Shown piece by piece: positions 17,492 through 26,871 of a DNA stretch of 38,973 nucleotides. Within the stretch, counting starts at the first letter, position 1. Every line of letters begins with the position of its first letter. The stretch is from Microbacterium sp. K24 (lineage in GTDB: Bacteria; Actinomycetota; Actinomycetes; Actinomycetales; Microbacteriaceae): assembly GCF_004794465.1 (NCBI RefSeq), contig NZ_SSDJ01000140.1, positions 1 through 38,973 on the forward strand, given 5' to 3'. The notes beneath the pieces are model-generated. The model worked only from the letters and a program-made list of their open reading frames with translations, had not been told where the DNA came from and ran no database searches. A program made the translations under genes and the position numbers.

Positions 17492-17524
17492 ATAGATTGA
17501 ACGAACATTCAGTGAGTAATCTAT
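17492..17524. promoter_or_regulatory. Symmetric divergent promoter/operator for the TetR gene
   Basis: ATAGATT (17492-17498) and AATCTAT (17518-17524) form a perfect 7-bp inverted pair around an imperfect inner palindrome TGAACGAACATTCA (17498-17511). The outer arms can double as -10 boxes facing in opposite directions, towards the DUF1266-like gene and the tetR gene. The position and size suit a TetR dimer-pair operator. Confidence 0.55.
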
Positions 17525-17579
17525 ACGGTACGGGGAGGATTTCGGAAGGCCGGATCGCAACGCAGGAGGTGGATGCCGC

Positions 17580-18245
17580 ATGGCACGCTCCGACGAACGG
17601 AATCGCCTCGCGCGGGAGCGCGCACGGGAGGCGCTGCTGCACGCGGCGATCGAGGTGTTCAGCGAACGCGGGGTCGCCGGCTCCAGCATCGCCGCGATCA
17701 CGCAGCGCGCCGGCGCCGCCCAGGGGCTCGTGAACTACCACTTCGGCGGCAAGGACCAGCTGGTCGCGGCTGTCATCGACCGATGGTTCGAGACCGTGCT
17801 CGGTTTCGCCCGTGTCGATGGCACACCGGATGAGGCGCTCGCCGCCGTGATCGACGGTGCGCTCACCGCCACCGCCTACGCCCTCCCACTGCAGAGGGCC
17901 GTCCTCGCGATGCAGCAGCAGCCCGCCACGCATCGCCTGTTCGCGGAGTCCGAGGCCCGGCACGAAGCGGCGGCCTCGGCGGCGGAGGATGCCGTGCGCG
18001 ACCTGTTCCGCGCGCGTGGCGCCGACGACCCCGAGCTCGAGGAGATCATGCTGCGGAGCACGCTCGAGGGTGTCTTCGTGAAGTTCGCGGTCTTCGGCGA
18101 GACCTTTCCGCTGGAGGACGCGCGGAGGTGGATGCACCGGCGGTATGGTCTGCCGGAGCCGACGACGCCGATCGCACCACCCGCGCGTCTGCAGAACGGC
18201 GAGCGGCGTCCGCGGGCGACGGGCATCCACCACGGGGGAGCGTGA
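17580..18245 (+). CDS. TetR/AcrR family transcriptional regulator
   Basis: A 221-residue regulator. The N-terminal DNA-binding domain is clear ([20 protein letters not shown], then [23 protein letters not shown]). A variable ligand-binding helical domain follows. The start at 17580 is nine bases after AGGAGGT. It ends only 4 bp before pxpA, so the regulator leads the 5-oxoprolinase operon and probably represses it and itself. The ligand is not visible; an intermediate of 5-oxoproline metabolism would fit (inference). Confidence 0.9.
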   Translation: MARSDERNRLARERAREALLHAAIEVFSERGVAGSSIAAITQRAGAAQGLVNYHFGGKDQLVAAVIDRWFETVLGFARVDGTPDEALAAVIDGALTATAYALPLQRAVLAMQQQPATHRLFAESEARHEAAASAAEDAVRDLFRARGADDPELEEIMLRSTLEGVFVKFAVFGETFPLEDARRWMHRRYGLPEPTTPIAPPARLQNGERRPRATGIHHGGA

Positions 18246-18249
18246 CCGC

Positions 18250-19017
18250 ATGGCATCGATCGACCTGAACTCCGACCTCGGCGAGAACGTCCCGGAACGG
18301 ATCGTGAGCGACGACGAGAGCATGCTGCGTCTCGTCACGAGCGCGAACGTGTCGTGCGGCTTCCATGCCGGGAGCCCGGAGGGTATCCGCGACACGCTCG
18401 CCGCGGCCGTGCAGAGCGGCGTCGTGATCGGCGCGCACCCCGGCTACCGCGATTACGAGAACTTCGGACGTATCGAGGTCGAGATCGACTCCGCCACCCT
18501 GCAGGCGCACGTCGAATACCAGCTCGGCGCCCTCATGGGGCTCGCTGCGGCGGTCGGCGGACGGGTGGCGTACGTCAAGCCGCACGGTGCGCTGTACAAC
18601 ACGATCGCGCGGGACGAGCGCTCGTCGAAAGACGTCGTGGCGGCGATCCGCGCGATCGATCCGAGCCTCGTGCTGCTGGGTCTGTCCGGAGGTGTGGTGC
18701 TCCGCGTCGCCGAGCGCGCCGGTCTCGCCATCGCCGCCGAGGCCTTCGCGGACCGCGCGTATCAGCCCGACGGACAGCTCGTCGCGCGCACCGAACCGGG
18801 TGCCGTGCTGCACGAACCGGCGGCGGTCGCGGAGCGCATGGTGCGCCTCGCCTCCGACGGCGTGATCCGGGCGATCGACGGCACCGACGTGCCGGTCGAC
18901 GCGCAGTCGATCTGCGTGCACGGCGACAGCGCCGGTGCGGTGGCGATGGCGGCCGAGACCAGGCGGATGCTCGAGGGCGCGGGCATCACGATCGCGCCGT
19001 TCACGGGCGCGCGATGA
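18250..19017 (+). CDS. pxpA: 5-oxoprolinase subunit PxpA (LamB/YcsF family)
   Basis: A 255-residue LamB/YcsF protein. PxpA with PxpB and PxpC makes the ATP-dependent prokaryotic 5-oxoprolinase, which opens the spontaneously formed glutamate ring product 5-oxoproline. Family motifs are present: IDLNSDLGE at the N-terminus, NVSCGFHAG near residue 35, GAHPGYRD and [10 protein letters not shown]. The start has GGGGAG upstream. The pxpBC fusion begins 16 bp downstream, completing the enzyme. Confidence 0.93.
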   Translation: MASIDLNSDLGENVPERIVSDDESMLRLVTSANVSCGFHAGSPEGIRDTLAAAVQSGVVIGAHPGYRDYENFGRIEVEIDSATLQAHVEYQLGALMGLAAAVGGRVAYVKPHGALYNTIARDERSSKDVVAAIRAIDPSLVLLGLSGGVVLRVAERAGLAIAAEAFADRAYQPDGQLVARTEPGAVLHEPAAVAERMVRLASDGVIRAIDGTDVPVDAQSICVHGDSAGAVAMAAETRRMLEGAGITIAPFTGAR

Positions 19018-19033
19018 CGGGGCGCGCTGACTG

Positions 19034-20623
19034 ATGCGCATCCTCACCGCATCCGATCGCGCTCTTCTCGTCGAGGCGGCCGACCTCGACGAGGCGATGC
19101 GTCTGAACCTGGCGTGGGAGGGGCTGCCCGGCATCGTCGAGCGCATCCCCGGCGCCCGCACGGTGCTCGTGCGCTTCGACCCGCTGCGCATCGCCGCCGC
19201 CGATCTCGCCGCGATGCTCGCCGCGACGGAGGTCGGCACCGCGCCTCTGCCGGGCATCGGTGAGGTCGCCGTGCCGGTGCGATACGACGGTGAGGATCTC
19301 GACGAAGCGGCATCCCTGCTCGGCGTCTCGGCCCAGGAACTGGTGAACCGGCACCTCGCCGCCGACTGGCGCGTCGCGTTCTCGGGTTTCGCCCCCGGAT
19401 TCGGGTACGTCGTGAGCAGCGATCCGCTCTTCGACGTGCCTCGTCGCTCGTCGCCGCGCACGCGCGTGCCCGCGGGATCGGTCGCGCTGGCGGGACCGTT
19501 CACCGGGGTGTATCCCCGCGAGAGCCCGGGCGGCTGGCAGCTCATCGGTCGCACGGATGCCGTGATGTGGGACATCGACCGCGATCCGCCGGCGCTGCTC
19601 TCACCAGGGACGACGGTGAGGTTCGCTCAGGTGCGCGCGCAGGCGCGGGCGTCGGAGCACGGAGAGGATCGTGAGCGGCCGCGGCCGATCCCCGGCCGCC
19701 ACGCCGCCGAGGAGACGGATGCTCCGGAGTCGCCCGCGCGGGCCGTCGAGGTCGTCCGCGCGTCGCTGCAGCTGCTGGTGCAGGATGCCGGGCGCCCCGG
19801 CTACGCGGCGCTCGGGGTCTCGGCATCCGGTGCGGCGGACCGTCGGGCGATGCACGATGCCAACCGCGCGGTGGGCAACGCGACCACGGCCGCGGTGCTC
19901 GAGAGCGTCGGAGGTGCCGTGCTGCGATTCCGCGGCGCCGGGGTGGCCGCAGTCGCGGGGGCTGTCGGCGGGCTCACCCTCACCGAGGCGGGCGGTGGCG
20001 GTCGCGCCGTCGCGCACGGCGCGCCCTTCGCCACGGTCGACGGAGATGAGCTGACCCTCGAGCATCCGGACCGGGGTCTGCGCTACGTCATCGCCGTGCG
20101 CGGCGGGCTCGACGCCGAACCGGCGCTGGGCAGCCGGTCGGGCGACACGCTCGCCGGACTCGGGCCGGTGGCGCTCGTGGCAGGCGCGGTCGTTCCCGTC
20201 GGCGATGCCGCGCGACTCGCAGTCGAGCCGGAAGCCGCATCCCGCGACCTTCCTGCCCCCGGCGAACTCGTCGCGCTCGAGATCACCCTCGGCCCGCGCG
20301 ACGAGTGGTTCACGGCGGCGGCCCTCGACACGCTCCTCGGCCAGGAGTGGACGGTGACGCCGCGCTCCGATCGGGTCGGCATCCGTCTCGAGGGCGAGAC
20401 GGCGTTGGAGCGCTCGGTCGCCGGGGAGCTGCCGAGCGAGGGCGCCGTCACCGGGGCGATCCAGGTGCCGCCCGACGGCCAGCCGGTGCTGTTCCTCCCC
20501 GACCATCCCCTCACGGGCGGATACCCGATCATCGGCGCGCTCACCGACCGCAGCCTCGATCTCGCAGGTCAGCTGCCGCCGGGAGCGCGTCTTCGATTCA
20601 CCGTCGCCGGTCGCGCGGTGTGA
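19034..20623 (+). CDS. Fused 5-oxoprolinase subunits PxpB-PxpC
   Basis: A 529-residue fusion. Residues 1 to about 195 are PxpB (allophanate hydrolase subunit 1 type), with the signature FSGFAPGFGY and SPRTRVPAGSVALAG. Residues about 235-529 are PxpC (subunit 2 type), beginning LQLLVQDAGRPGYAALGVS and containing NRAVGN and the late FLPDHPLTGGYPIIG. They are joined by a charged, proline-rich linker (about 198-235). Together with PxpA this should give an active 5-oxoprolinase. A related urea-carboxylase system is less likely because no biotin carboxylase is nearby. The stop at 20621-20623 abuts the stop of the convergent permease gene with no spacer. Confidence 0.93.
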   Translation: MRILTASDRALLVEAADLDEAMRLNLAWEGLPGIVERIPGARTVLVRFDPLRIAAADLAAMLAATEVGTAPLPGIGEVAVPVRYDGEDLDEAASLLGVSAQELVNRHLAADWRVAFSGFAPGFGYVVSSDPLFDVPRRSSPRTRVPAGSVALAGPFTGVYPRESPGGWQLIGRTDAVMWDIDRDPPALLSPGTTVRFAQVRAQARASEHGEDRERPRPIPGRHAAEETDAPESPARAVEVVRASLQLLVQDAGRPGYAALGVSASGAADRRAMHDANRAVGNATTAAVLESVGGAVLRFRGAGVAAVAGAVGGLTLTEAGGGGRAVAHGAPFATVDGDELTLEHPDRGLRYVIAVRGGLDAEPALGSRSGDTLAGLGPVALVAGAVVPVGDAARLAVEPEAASRDLPAPGELVALEITLGPRDEWFTAAALDTLLGQEWTVTPRSDRVGIRLEGETALERSVAGELPSEGAVTGAIQVPPDGQPVLFLPDHPLTGGYPIIGALTDRSLDLAGQLPPGARLRFTVAGRAV

Positions 20624-21979
20624 CTACGCGGGGTCGCCGCCCAGCGGGCCGACCGCCTCGAGCGGCTTCGGGTCATCGGCGCCGGTCTTGCGCGCACGGG
20701 CGATCGCGTTGCCCACGTGGTAGATCAGGAGCGCCGCGACGGTGCCGAGCACGATCCCGCCGAATGCGAAATCGCCGAGCTGCATCGAGAACCCGGCGAT
20801 GCCGATCACGAGCGACACCGCTGCCGTGTACTGGTTCACCGGCCGCGAGAAGTCGACGCGGCTGTCGACCCAGATCTTGATGCCGATGATGCCGATCAGG
20901 CCGTAGAGCGCGGTCGTCGCGCCGCCCAGCACGCCGGCGGGGATCGAGTTGAAGACCTCGCCGACCTTCGGTGAGAAGGCGAGAAGGATTGCGAAGAGTC
21001 CGGCCACCCAGTAGACCGCGGTCGAGTAGACCCGGGTCGCGGCCATCACGCCGATGTTCTCGCCGTACGTGGTCGTGCCCGATCCGCCGAAACCGCCGGC
21101 GATCGTGGTCGCGACACCGTCGGCGATGAGGGCGCGGCCGGTGTGCTTGTTGATCTCCGGGTCTTCGGTCATCGAGGCGACGCCGCGGACGTGTCCGACG
21201 TTCTCGGCGACGAGCACGAGCACGACCGGAAGGAACATGGCGATGGTCGACCAGGTGCCCGGTGCGATGAAGTCGGGGAGCTGGAACTGCGGCAGGCCGA
21301 TCCACGGGGCGTCCGAGATCAGCTCCGCGGGCGTCTTGCCGCCGCGCAGCTCGTTCGGCACGCTGAACGAACCCGTGAAGGCGGCGTAGACGAAGCCGAC
21401 AGCGACGCCGAGGAAGATCGAGATGCGGCCGAGGAAGCCGCGGAACAGCACCGCGAACACGATGATCGCGACCAGGGTGATCGTCGCGGTGACGGGATCG
21501 ATCTGGAAGTTGTTCCAGGCGGTCGGCGCGAGGTTGAAGCCGATCAGCGCGACGATCGCCCCGGCGACGATCGGGGGCATCAGGGCGTCGACCCAGCGGA
21601 GGCCGGCGAACTGCACCACGAGACCGACGACGGCCAGCAGGATGCCGACCGCGACCACACCCGCGAGCGCCGAGCCCGTTCCACCCGCGGCGACGGCCGC
21701 GGTGATCGGTGCGATGAACGCGAACGAGGATCCGAGGTAGCTCGGCAGCTGATTCTTCGTGATCAGCAGGAAGATCAGGGTGCCGAGACCGCTGAACAGC
21801 AGGGTGGTCGACACGGGGAAGCCGGTCAGGGTCGGCACCAGGAACGTCGCGCCGAACATGGCGACGACGTGCTGCGCGCCGATCGCGATCGTCGCCGGCC
21901 AGCTCAGGCGCTCTCCGGGCGTGACGACGGCGCCGGCCTCGACCGTGCGACCGTTTCCGTGCAGCTTCCACAGGGCCAT
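20624..21979 (-). CDS. NCS2 family uracil/xanthine permease
   Basis: A 451-residue membrane transporter of the nucleobase:cation symporter-2 family with about 14 membrane segments. The N-terminal motif QHVVAMFGATFLVP is diagnostic. Two Glu residues that bind substrate and proton in UraA are present, in VAENVGHV and GTTTYGENIGV. It is closest in feel to the uracil branch, but xanthine or another base is possible. GAGGAG precedes the ATG at 21979, and a TAGGGT -10 candidate lies at 22037-22042 on the minus strand. It converges with pxpBC, with stop codons back to back. Confidence 0.9.
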   Translation of the reverse strand: MALWKLHGNGRTVEAGAVVTPGERLSWPATIAIGAQHVVAMFGATFLVPTLTGFPVSTTLLFSGLGTLIFLLITKNQLPSYLGSSFAFIAPITAAVAAGGTGSALAGVVAVGILLAVVGLVVQFAGLRWVDALMPPIVAGAIVALIGFNLAPTAWNNFQIDPVTATITLVAIIVFAVLFRGFLGRISIFLGVAVGFVYAAFTGSFSVPNELRGGKTPAELISDAPWIGLPQFQLPDFIAPGTWSTIAMFLPVVLVLVAENVGHVRGVASMTEDPEINKHTGRALIADGVATTIAGGFGGSGTTTYGENIGVMAATRVYSTAVYWVAGLFAILLAFSPKVGEVFNSIPAGVLGGATTALYGLIGIIGIKIWVDSRVDFSRPVNQYTAAVSLVIGIAGFSMQLGDFAFGGIVLGTVAALLIYHVGNAIARARKTGADDPKPLEAVGPLGGDPA

Positions 21980-22080
21980 GCGGGCTCCTCAGGTTCGGGG
22001 GATGGTCGCTCGGGGGAACGCGACCGTGCTGGAGCCACCCTACCGATTCCTGAGTGTTGGCTGGATGCCTCTCCGCGGGG

Positions 22081-22959
22081 TCACGCCCCGAGGCGCTCGA
22101 TCAGCTCGCGGTAGCGGTCGGCCGTGCGCTCGACGATGTCGTCGGGAAGCAGCGGCGGCTCGCCCTGCTTATCCCAGTTCGCGGCCAGCCAATCCCGCAC
22201 GATCTGCTTGTCGAAGCTCGCCATCCGCTCGCTCGGGGTGGTGCCGGTCTTCCACGCCTCGGCATCCCAGTATCGCGAGGAGTCGCTCGTGAGCACCTCG
22301 TCGGCAAGGCGCAGGGTGCCATCGGCATCCGTCCCGAATTCGAACTTGGTGTCGGCGAGGATCAGGCCCTTCTCCTCGGCGATGGCGGCGGCGCGGCGGT
22401 AGATCGCGAGTGAGGTGTCGCGCAGCTCGGCGGCGCGCTCGGCGCCCACGAGCTCGACGGTCTTCTCGAAGGTGATGTTCTCGTCGTGCTCGCCCATCGG
22501 CGCCTTGTAGGCGGGGGTGAACAGCGGCTCCGGCAGGCGGTCGCCGTTCTGCAGGCCGGCCGGCAGCGGGATGCCGCACACGGTGCCGCTCTCCTGATAC
22601 TCCGCCCATCCGGAGCCGGTGATGTAGCCGCGCACGACGCATTCGATCGGCAGCATCTCGAGAGATTGCGCCAGCATGGCGCGATCGGCGACGGATTCCG
22701 GGATCTCGCCGTCGGCGAGGTGATTGGGCACATCGGAGAGCTGTGCGAACCACCAGCGGCTGAGCCGGGTGAGGAGCGCGCCCTTCTCGGGGATGCCGGG
22801 GGAGAGCACGAAGTCGAAGGCGCTGACGCGGTCGGAGGCGACCACGAGGATGCGCGTGTCTTCCGGATCCTCGGACGCGTGGAGGTCGCGGACCTTGCCC
22901 GAGTAGATGTGCCGCCAGCCGGGAACCGTCCGGGCCGTGCCTTCTGAAGAGGTGCTCAC
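22081..22959 (-). CDS. purC: SAICAR synthetase PurC
   Basis: A 292-residue phosphoribosylaminoimidazole-succinocarboxamide synthase, which joins CAIR and aspartate with ATP in purine synthesis. Seen motifs are the N-terminal IYSGKVRDLH, SDRVSAFDFVL, IPEKGALLTRLSRWWF and ECVVRGYITGSGW. The start is a GTG at 22959 without a strong ribosome site. It is isolated from the other purine genes in the window (purSQ and purD) and divergent from the PadR gene. Confidence 0.97.
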   Translation of the reverse strand: MSTSSEGTARTVPGWRHIYSGKVRDLHASEDPEDTRILVVASDRVSAFDFVLSPGIPEKGALLTRLSRWWFAQLSDVPNHLADGEIPESVADRAMLAQSLEMLPIECVVRGYITGSGWAEYQESGTVCGIPLPAGLQNGDRLPEPLFTPAYKAPMGEHDENITFEKTVELVGAERAAELRDTSLAIYRRAAAIAEEKGLILADTKFEFGTDADGTLRLADEVLTSDSSRYWDAEAWKTGTTPSERMASFDKQIVRDWLAANWDKQGEPPLLPDDIVERTADRYRELIERLGA

Positions 22960-22990
22960 CCGCCCATCATTCCAGAGCCGCGCCGCCGTC

Positions 22991-23031
22991 TTGTCCGGAC
23001 GCCGGAAAAGGCGTATAGTCCACGTGGACTA
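22991..23031 (+). promoter_or_regulatory. PadR promoter with 16-bp perfect operator over the -10
   Basis: TTGTCC (22991-22996) and TATAGT (23014-23019) are spaced by 17 bp. The perfect palindrome TAGTCCACGTGGACTA (23016-23031) overlaps the -10 and the start site. A PadR dimer bound here would block its own transcription and that of the efflux gene. Confidence 0.8.
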
Positions 23032-23044
23032 ATCGAGGTGGAAC

Positions 23045-23668
23045 ATGAAGGATGCCGTGGATCGGCTCACCCCCATGGGAGTGATGGTGCTCGCGCTGCT
23101 GCGCGAGGCCGACATGCACCCCTATGAGATGGTGCGACTGTTGCGCGTGCGTCACGATGACCGGCTCCTCACGATCACGAACGGCACGCTCTACCACACG
23201 GTCGCCCGCCTCCAGCGGTCGGGGCTGATCGACGAGGTCGGCATCGATCGTGAGGGCAACCGTCCGGAGCGGACGACGTACACGCTGACGGATGCCGGGC
23301 GCGACGCGGTGATCGCCTGGGTGCAGCGCGAACTTCCGAAGGTCGACCGTCCGGCCGAATTCCGGATCGCCCTCGCGGAGGCTCACAACCTCGAGCGCGA
23401 CGACACCGTCGAGCTCCTGCGCGCTCGCCGGGCGGCGCTCGTCGACGATCACGTCCTGCATCGCGACGGCCTGCGCAAGGCCACCGCCAAGGGGGTTCCC
23501 GCACAGGTGCTCGTTGAGATCGAGCGCCAGGAGGCCCTTCTCGAGGCCGAGCTGCGCTGGCTCGACACCCTGCTCGCCCGCCTCGAAGCCGACACGATCC
23601 CCTGGGGTCCTTCGGCGTTCACCGACTCAGACCGCTACCTCGCTCAGCGAAAGGCTGCACAGCAATGA
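23045..23668 (+). CDS. PadR family transcriptional regulator
   Basis: A 207-residue PadR repressor. The winged helix covers about residues 7-85 (LTPMGVMVLALL, then LYHTVARLQRSGLIDE and the RTTYTLTDAGRD wing). The C-terminal part is a helical dimerisation region with a long Glu/Leu-rich helix. It overlaps the downstream DHA2 transporter by 4 bp (ATGA), the standard PadR-effector arrangement in which a toxic ligand relieves repression of its own exporter. A palindromic operator lies on its promoter. GAGGTGG precedes the ATG. Confidence 0.93.
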   Translation: MKDAVDRLTPMGVMVLALLREADMHPYEMVRLLRVRHDDRLLTITNGTLYHTVARLQRSGLIDEVGIDREGNRPERTTYTLTDAGRDAVIAWVQRELPKVDRPAEFRIALAEAHNLERDDTVELLRARRAALVDDHVLHRDGLRKATAKGVPAQVLVEIERQEALLEAELRWLDTLLARLEADTIPWGPSAFTDSDRYLAQRKAAQQ

Positions 23669-25221
23669 CCGAATCACGACAGGCCGCGGGGCCTGAGACC
23701 GGCCCCTTCGCGGCCGGCAACGAACCGAAGAGCCCGTGGCCCGCCCTGTGGGCGCTCGTCATCGGCTTCTTCATGATCCTCGTCGACACCACGATCGTCT
23801 CGGTCGCGAACCCGGCGATCAAGGCCGCGCTCGACCCGAACACGAACAACCTCGACAACGTGGTGTGGGTCACCAGCGCGTACCTGCTGACCTATGCCGT
23901 GCCGCTCCTCATCACGGGCCGTCTCGGCGACCGCTTCGGGCCGAAGAACATCTACCTCATCGGTCTGGCGATCTTCACGCTCGCCTCGCTGTGGTGCGGG
24001 CTCTCGAGCTCGCTCGAGGGACTCATCGTCGCCCGCGCGGTGCAGGGACTCGGCGCCGCCTTCATGACCCCGCAGACCATGGCGGTCATCACCCGCACCT
24101 TCCCGCCCAACCGCCGCGGCGCGGCCATGGGGCTGTGGGGCGCGACGGCCGGCGTCGCGACGCTCGTCGGGCCGCTGGCCGGCGGTCTGCTGGTCGACGG
24201 CTTCGGCTGGGAGTGGATCTTCTTCGTCAACCTGCCGGTCGGCGTCATCGCCTTCGTCGCCGCGTTGATCTTCGTCCCCCGCCTCAAGACGCACCCGCAC
24301 CGTTTCGACATCCTCGGCGTCGTGCTCAGCGCCGTCGCGATCTTCCTCCTGGTCTTCGGACTGCAGGAGGGCGAGAAGTACGACTGGGGCGTCATCTGGG
24401 GTCCGATCTCGGTATGGGGCCTGATCATCGCCGGCATCGTCGTGCTCGCGCTGTTCGTGCTGCAGCAGTGGAAGACGAAGAGCGAGGCGCTCGTGCCGCT
24501 CGCGCTGTTCCGCGATCGCAACTTCTCCGGAGCGAACGTCGCGATCGCCGCGGTCGGCTTCGCGGTGACGAGCATGTCGCTGCCGCTGATGTTCTTCCTG
24601 CAGATCGCTCGGGGGCTGGCGCCGACCGAGGCCGCCCTCCTGATGATCCCGATGGCCGTGCTCTCCGGCGTGCTCGCGCCGCTCGCCGGACGCATCCTCG
24701 ACCGCACCGATCCGCGGTTCATCCTGATCCCGGGCCTCATCGCCTTCGCGGCCGCGCTGTTCTGGTACTCGTCGCTGGTGAACATGGACACCCCGATCTG
24801 GATGTTCCTGTTCCCCTCGGCTCTGCTCGGCATCGGCAGCGCCGGCATGTGGGGACCGCTCGCGACGACGGCCACACGGATGCTGCCGATGCGCCAGGCC
24901 GGCGCCGGTGCGGGCATCTACAACACGACACGCACGATCGGCTCGGTCGTCGGCTCCGCCGCGATCGCGACCTTCATGCAGGCGCGGCTCGAGGCGAACC
25001 TGCCGGGCATGGGGGATGCCGCGGGCTCGATCGGCTCCGGCGGCGCGCTTCCCGCCCCCGTCGCCGAGGGCTTCTCGGCCGGCATGTCGCAGGCCATCCT
25101 GCTCCCGGCCGTCGTGATCCTCGTCGCCCTCATCGCCTCGCTGTTCCTGCGCGGAGCGCCGAAGGCGAAGCCGACCGAGCCGGTCGCGGCCGACGTCCCG
25201 GCATCCGCCCCGATCGACTGA
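23665..25221 (+). CDS. DHA2 (14-span) MFS drug efflux transporter
   Basis: A 518-residue major facilitator of the DHA2/EmrB-QacA drug:proton antiporter family. Motif D1-like ILVDTTIVSVANPAI is in the first span. GRLGDRFGPKNIYLIG is motif A, and GPLAGGLLVDGFGWEWIFFV covers motif C, the antiporter motif. About 14 spans can be drawn. It probably exports a lipophilic compound and is regulated by the coupled PadR protein. The natural substrate is unknown. Confidence 0.93.
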   Translation: MTESRQAAGPETGPFAAGNEPKSPWPALWALVIGFFMILVDTTIVSVANPAIKAALDPNTNNLDNVVWVTSAYLLTYAVPLLITGRLGDRFGPKNIYLIGLAIFTLASLWCGLSSSLEGLIVARAVQGLGAAFMTPQTMAVITRTFPPNRRGAAMGLWGATAGVATLVGPLAGGLLVDGFGWEWIFFVNLPVGVIAFVAALIFVPRLKTHPHRFDILGVVLSAVAIFLLVFGLQEGEKYDWGVIWGPISVWGLIIAGIVVLALFVLQQWKTKSEALVPLALFRDRNFSGANVAIAAVGFAVTSMSLPLMFFLQIARGLAPTEAALLMIPMAVLSGVLAPLAGRILDRTDPRFILIPGLIAFAAALFWYSSLVNMDTPIWMFLFPSALLGIGSAGMWGPLATTATRMLPMRQAGAGAGIYNTTRTIGSVVGSAAIATFMQARLEANLPGMGDAAGSIGSGGALPAPVAEGFSAGMSQAILLPAVVILVALIASLFLRGAPKAKPTEPVAADVPASAPID

Positions 25222-25230
25222 CGCAGTTCA

Positions 25231-25314
25231 CGCCGAGCCACCCCTCTCTGGCCGAGCCACCCCTCTGAGAACGTCCGCAGAGGGGTGGCTCGGTCGTAAG
25301 GGGGTGGTTCGGCG
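25231..25314. repeat. Nested double palindrome C
   Basis: Direct copies with core CCGAGCCACCCCTCT lie at 25231-25247 and 25251-25266. The inner inverted copy at 25279-25293 is perfectly complementary over 15 bp. The outer one at 25298-25314 matches 14 of 17. It separates the MFS gene from the amino-acid importer, both on the plus strand. Its core is related to element D at 27615-27698. Confidence 0.75.
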
Positions 25315-25343
25315 CCTGTCTCGGCCTGCGATCTGTCGCCCGT

Positions 25344-25349
25344 TAGGGT
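25344..25349 (+). promoter_or_regulatory. -10 box of the amino-acid importer
   Basis: TAGGGT is about 50 bases before the GTG start at 25402. A ribosome site GAGGAG (25388-25393) lies between them. No clear -35 is visible. Confidence 0.4.
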
Positions 25350-25401
25350 GGATGATCGGCGGCTGTCCGGTCGCATCATCCGATCCCGAGGAGCATCCGT
25401 C

Positions 25402-26871
25402 GTGATCCGCACTCCTTCCGCGCGCATGCGTGGCTTCGGCCGTACCGCCGTCGCCGCCGCGCTCACCGCGTTCGTCGCCGTCGGCGCCCTTCTCGGCGGA
25501 GCCTCGAGCGCCGTCGCCGCCGAAGACGGCGAGACCTACGTCATCGGCACCGACACCACGTTCGCCCCGTTCGAGTTCACCGATGCGAGCGGCGACCTCG
25601 TCGGCATCGACATGGACCTGCTCCGCGCGATCGCGAAGGACCAGGGCTTCGAGGTCGAGATCCGGCAGCTCGGATTCGACGCCGCCGTGCAGGCGCTGCA
25701 GGCCAACCAGGTGGATGCCGTCATGGCCGGCATGTCGATCACCGACGAGCGCAAGCAGACCTTCGACTTCAGCGACCCGTACTTCACCAGCGGCATCCAG
25801 CTCGGTGTGCTCGAGTCCAGCGACATCCAGTCCCTCGACGACCTCGACGGCGAGGCGGTGGCGGTCAAGACCGGCACGCAGGGCCAGACATTCGCCGAGG
25901 AGAACCAGGACGAGTACGGCTTCATCGTCACCCCTTACTCCGACACGACCGACATGGTCGACGCCGTGAAGGCGGGCCAGGCGGTCGGCTACTTCGAGGA
26001 CTTCCCGGTGCTGGCGTACGGCATCCAGCAGGGCTCCGGATTCCGCCTCATCGGAGAGCCCGAGCTCGGCGGCGAGTACGGCTTCGCGGTCAACAAGGGC
26101 ATGAACCCCGAGCTGATCGAGATGTTCAACGCGGGCCTCGCGAACCTGCAGGAGTCCGGCGAATACGACAAGATCGTCGACACCTACCTCGCGGGCGGTG
26201 AGACCTCGACGCAGGCGACCGACATCATCTCGGTCGCGGTGCAGTACTGGCCCGCTCTGATGCAGGGTCTCTGGCTCACGATCCTCGCCACGCTCGTCGC
26301 GCTCGTCGCGGCGTTCATCCTCGGACTGGTGTTCGGCTTCGGTCGCATCTCGACCTTCCTGCCGTTCCGCTGGCTCGCGACCGCCTACGTGTTCGTGTTC
26401 CGCGGGACGCCGATCCTCGTGCAGGCGTTCTTCGTGTTCTTCGCCATCCCGCAGCTGTTCCCCGGCCTGACCTTCAACCCGTTCGTCGCCGGAGCGATCA
26501 CGCTGTCGCTCAACACGGGTGCGTACATGACCGAGATCATCCGCGGCGGCATCCAGGCGGTCGATCCCGGTCAGGCCGAGGCGTCGCGCTCGCTCGGACT
26601 CGGGCACTGGAAGACGATGCAGAAGGTCGTGCTCCCGCAGGCGTTCCGCATCATGATCCCGTCGTTCGTGAACCAGGGCATCATCACCCTCAAGGACACG
26701 TCGCTGATCAGCGTCATCGGTCTGGCCGAGCTCACGTTCGTGTCGCGCCAGATCATCGCCTCCACCTACCTGTCGGCACAGGTGCTGACGATCGTCGCCA
26801 TCATCTACTTCGTCGTGATCACGCTTCTGACGCTGCTCGCGAACCGCCTGGAGAGGAAGTTCAACGCATGA
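25402..26871 (+). CDS. Amino-acid ABC transporter, fused substrate-binding protein and permease
   Basis: A 489-residue protein combining two usually separate subunits. A signal/anchor segment ([20 protein letters not shown], near residues 13-32) is followed by a family 3 amino-acid binding domain to about residue 270 ([32 protein letters not shown]). A HisM/GlnP-type permease makes up the C-terminal third, starting near [20 protein letters not shown] and carrying the coupling loop [20 protein letters not shown]. The binding domain is thus tethered outside the cell. GTG 25402 is used because GAGGAG lies eight bases upstream. The downstream GlnQ-type ATPase overlaps by 4 bp. The ligand is a polar amino acid, probably Gln/Glu or similar. 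Confidence 0.93.
   Translation: MIRTPSARMRGFGRTAVAAALTAFVAVGALLGGASSAVAAEDGETYVIGTDTTFAPFEFTDASGDLVGIDMDLLRAIAKDQGFEVEIRQLGFDAAVQALQANQVDAVMAGMSITDERKQTFDFSDPYFTSGIQLGVLESSDIQSLDDLDGEAVAVKTGTQGQTFAEENQDEYGFIVTPYSDTTDMVDAVKAGQAVGYFEDFPVLAYGIQQGSGFRLIGEPELGGEYGFAVNKGMNPELIEMFNAGLANLQESGEYDKIVDTYLAGGETSTQATDIISVAVQYWPALMQGLWLTILATLVALVAAFILGLVFGFGRISTFLPFRWLATAYVFVFRGTPILVQAFFVFFAIPQLFPGLTFNPFVAGAITLSLNTGAYMTEIIRGGIQAVDPGQAEASRSLGLGHWKTMQKVVLPQAFRIMIPSFVNQGIITLKDTSLISVIGLAELTFVSRQIIASTYLSAQVLTIVAIIYFVVITLLTLLANRLERKFNA

Noticed and set aside
16584..18395. Possible 603-residue fusion of the DUF1266-like protein with an upstream domain
   Set aside because: The extra 300 residues are the reverse complement of the TetR gene and the divergent promoter. 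A good ribosome site supports the start at 17456.
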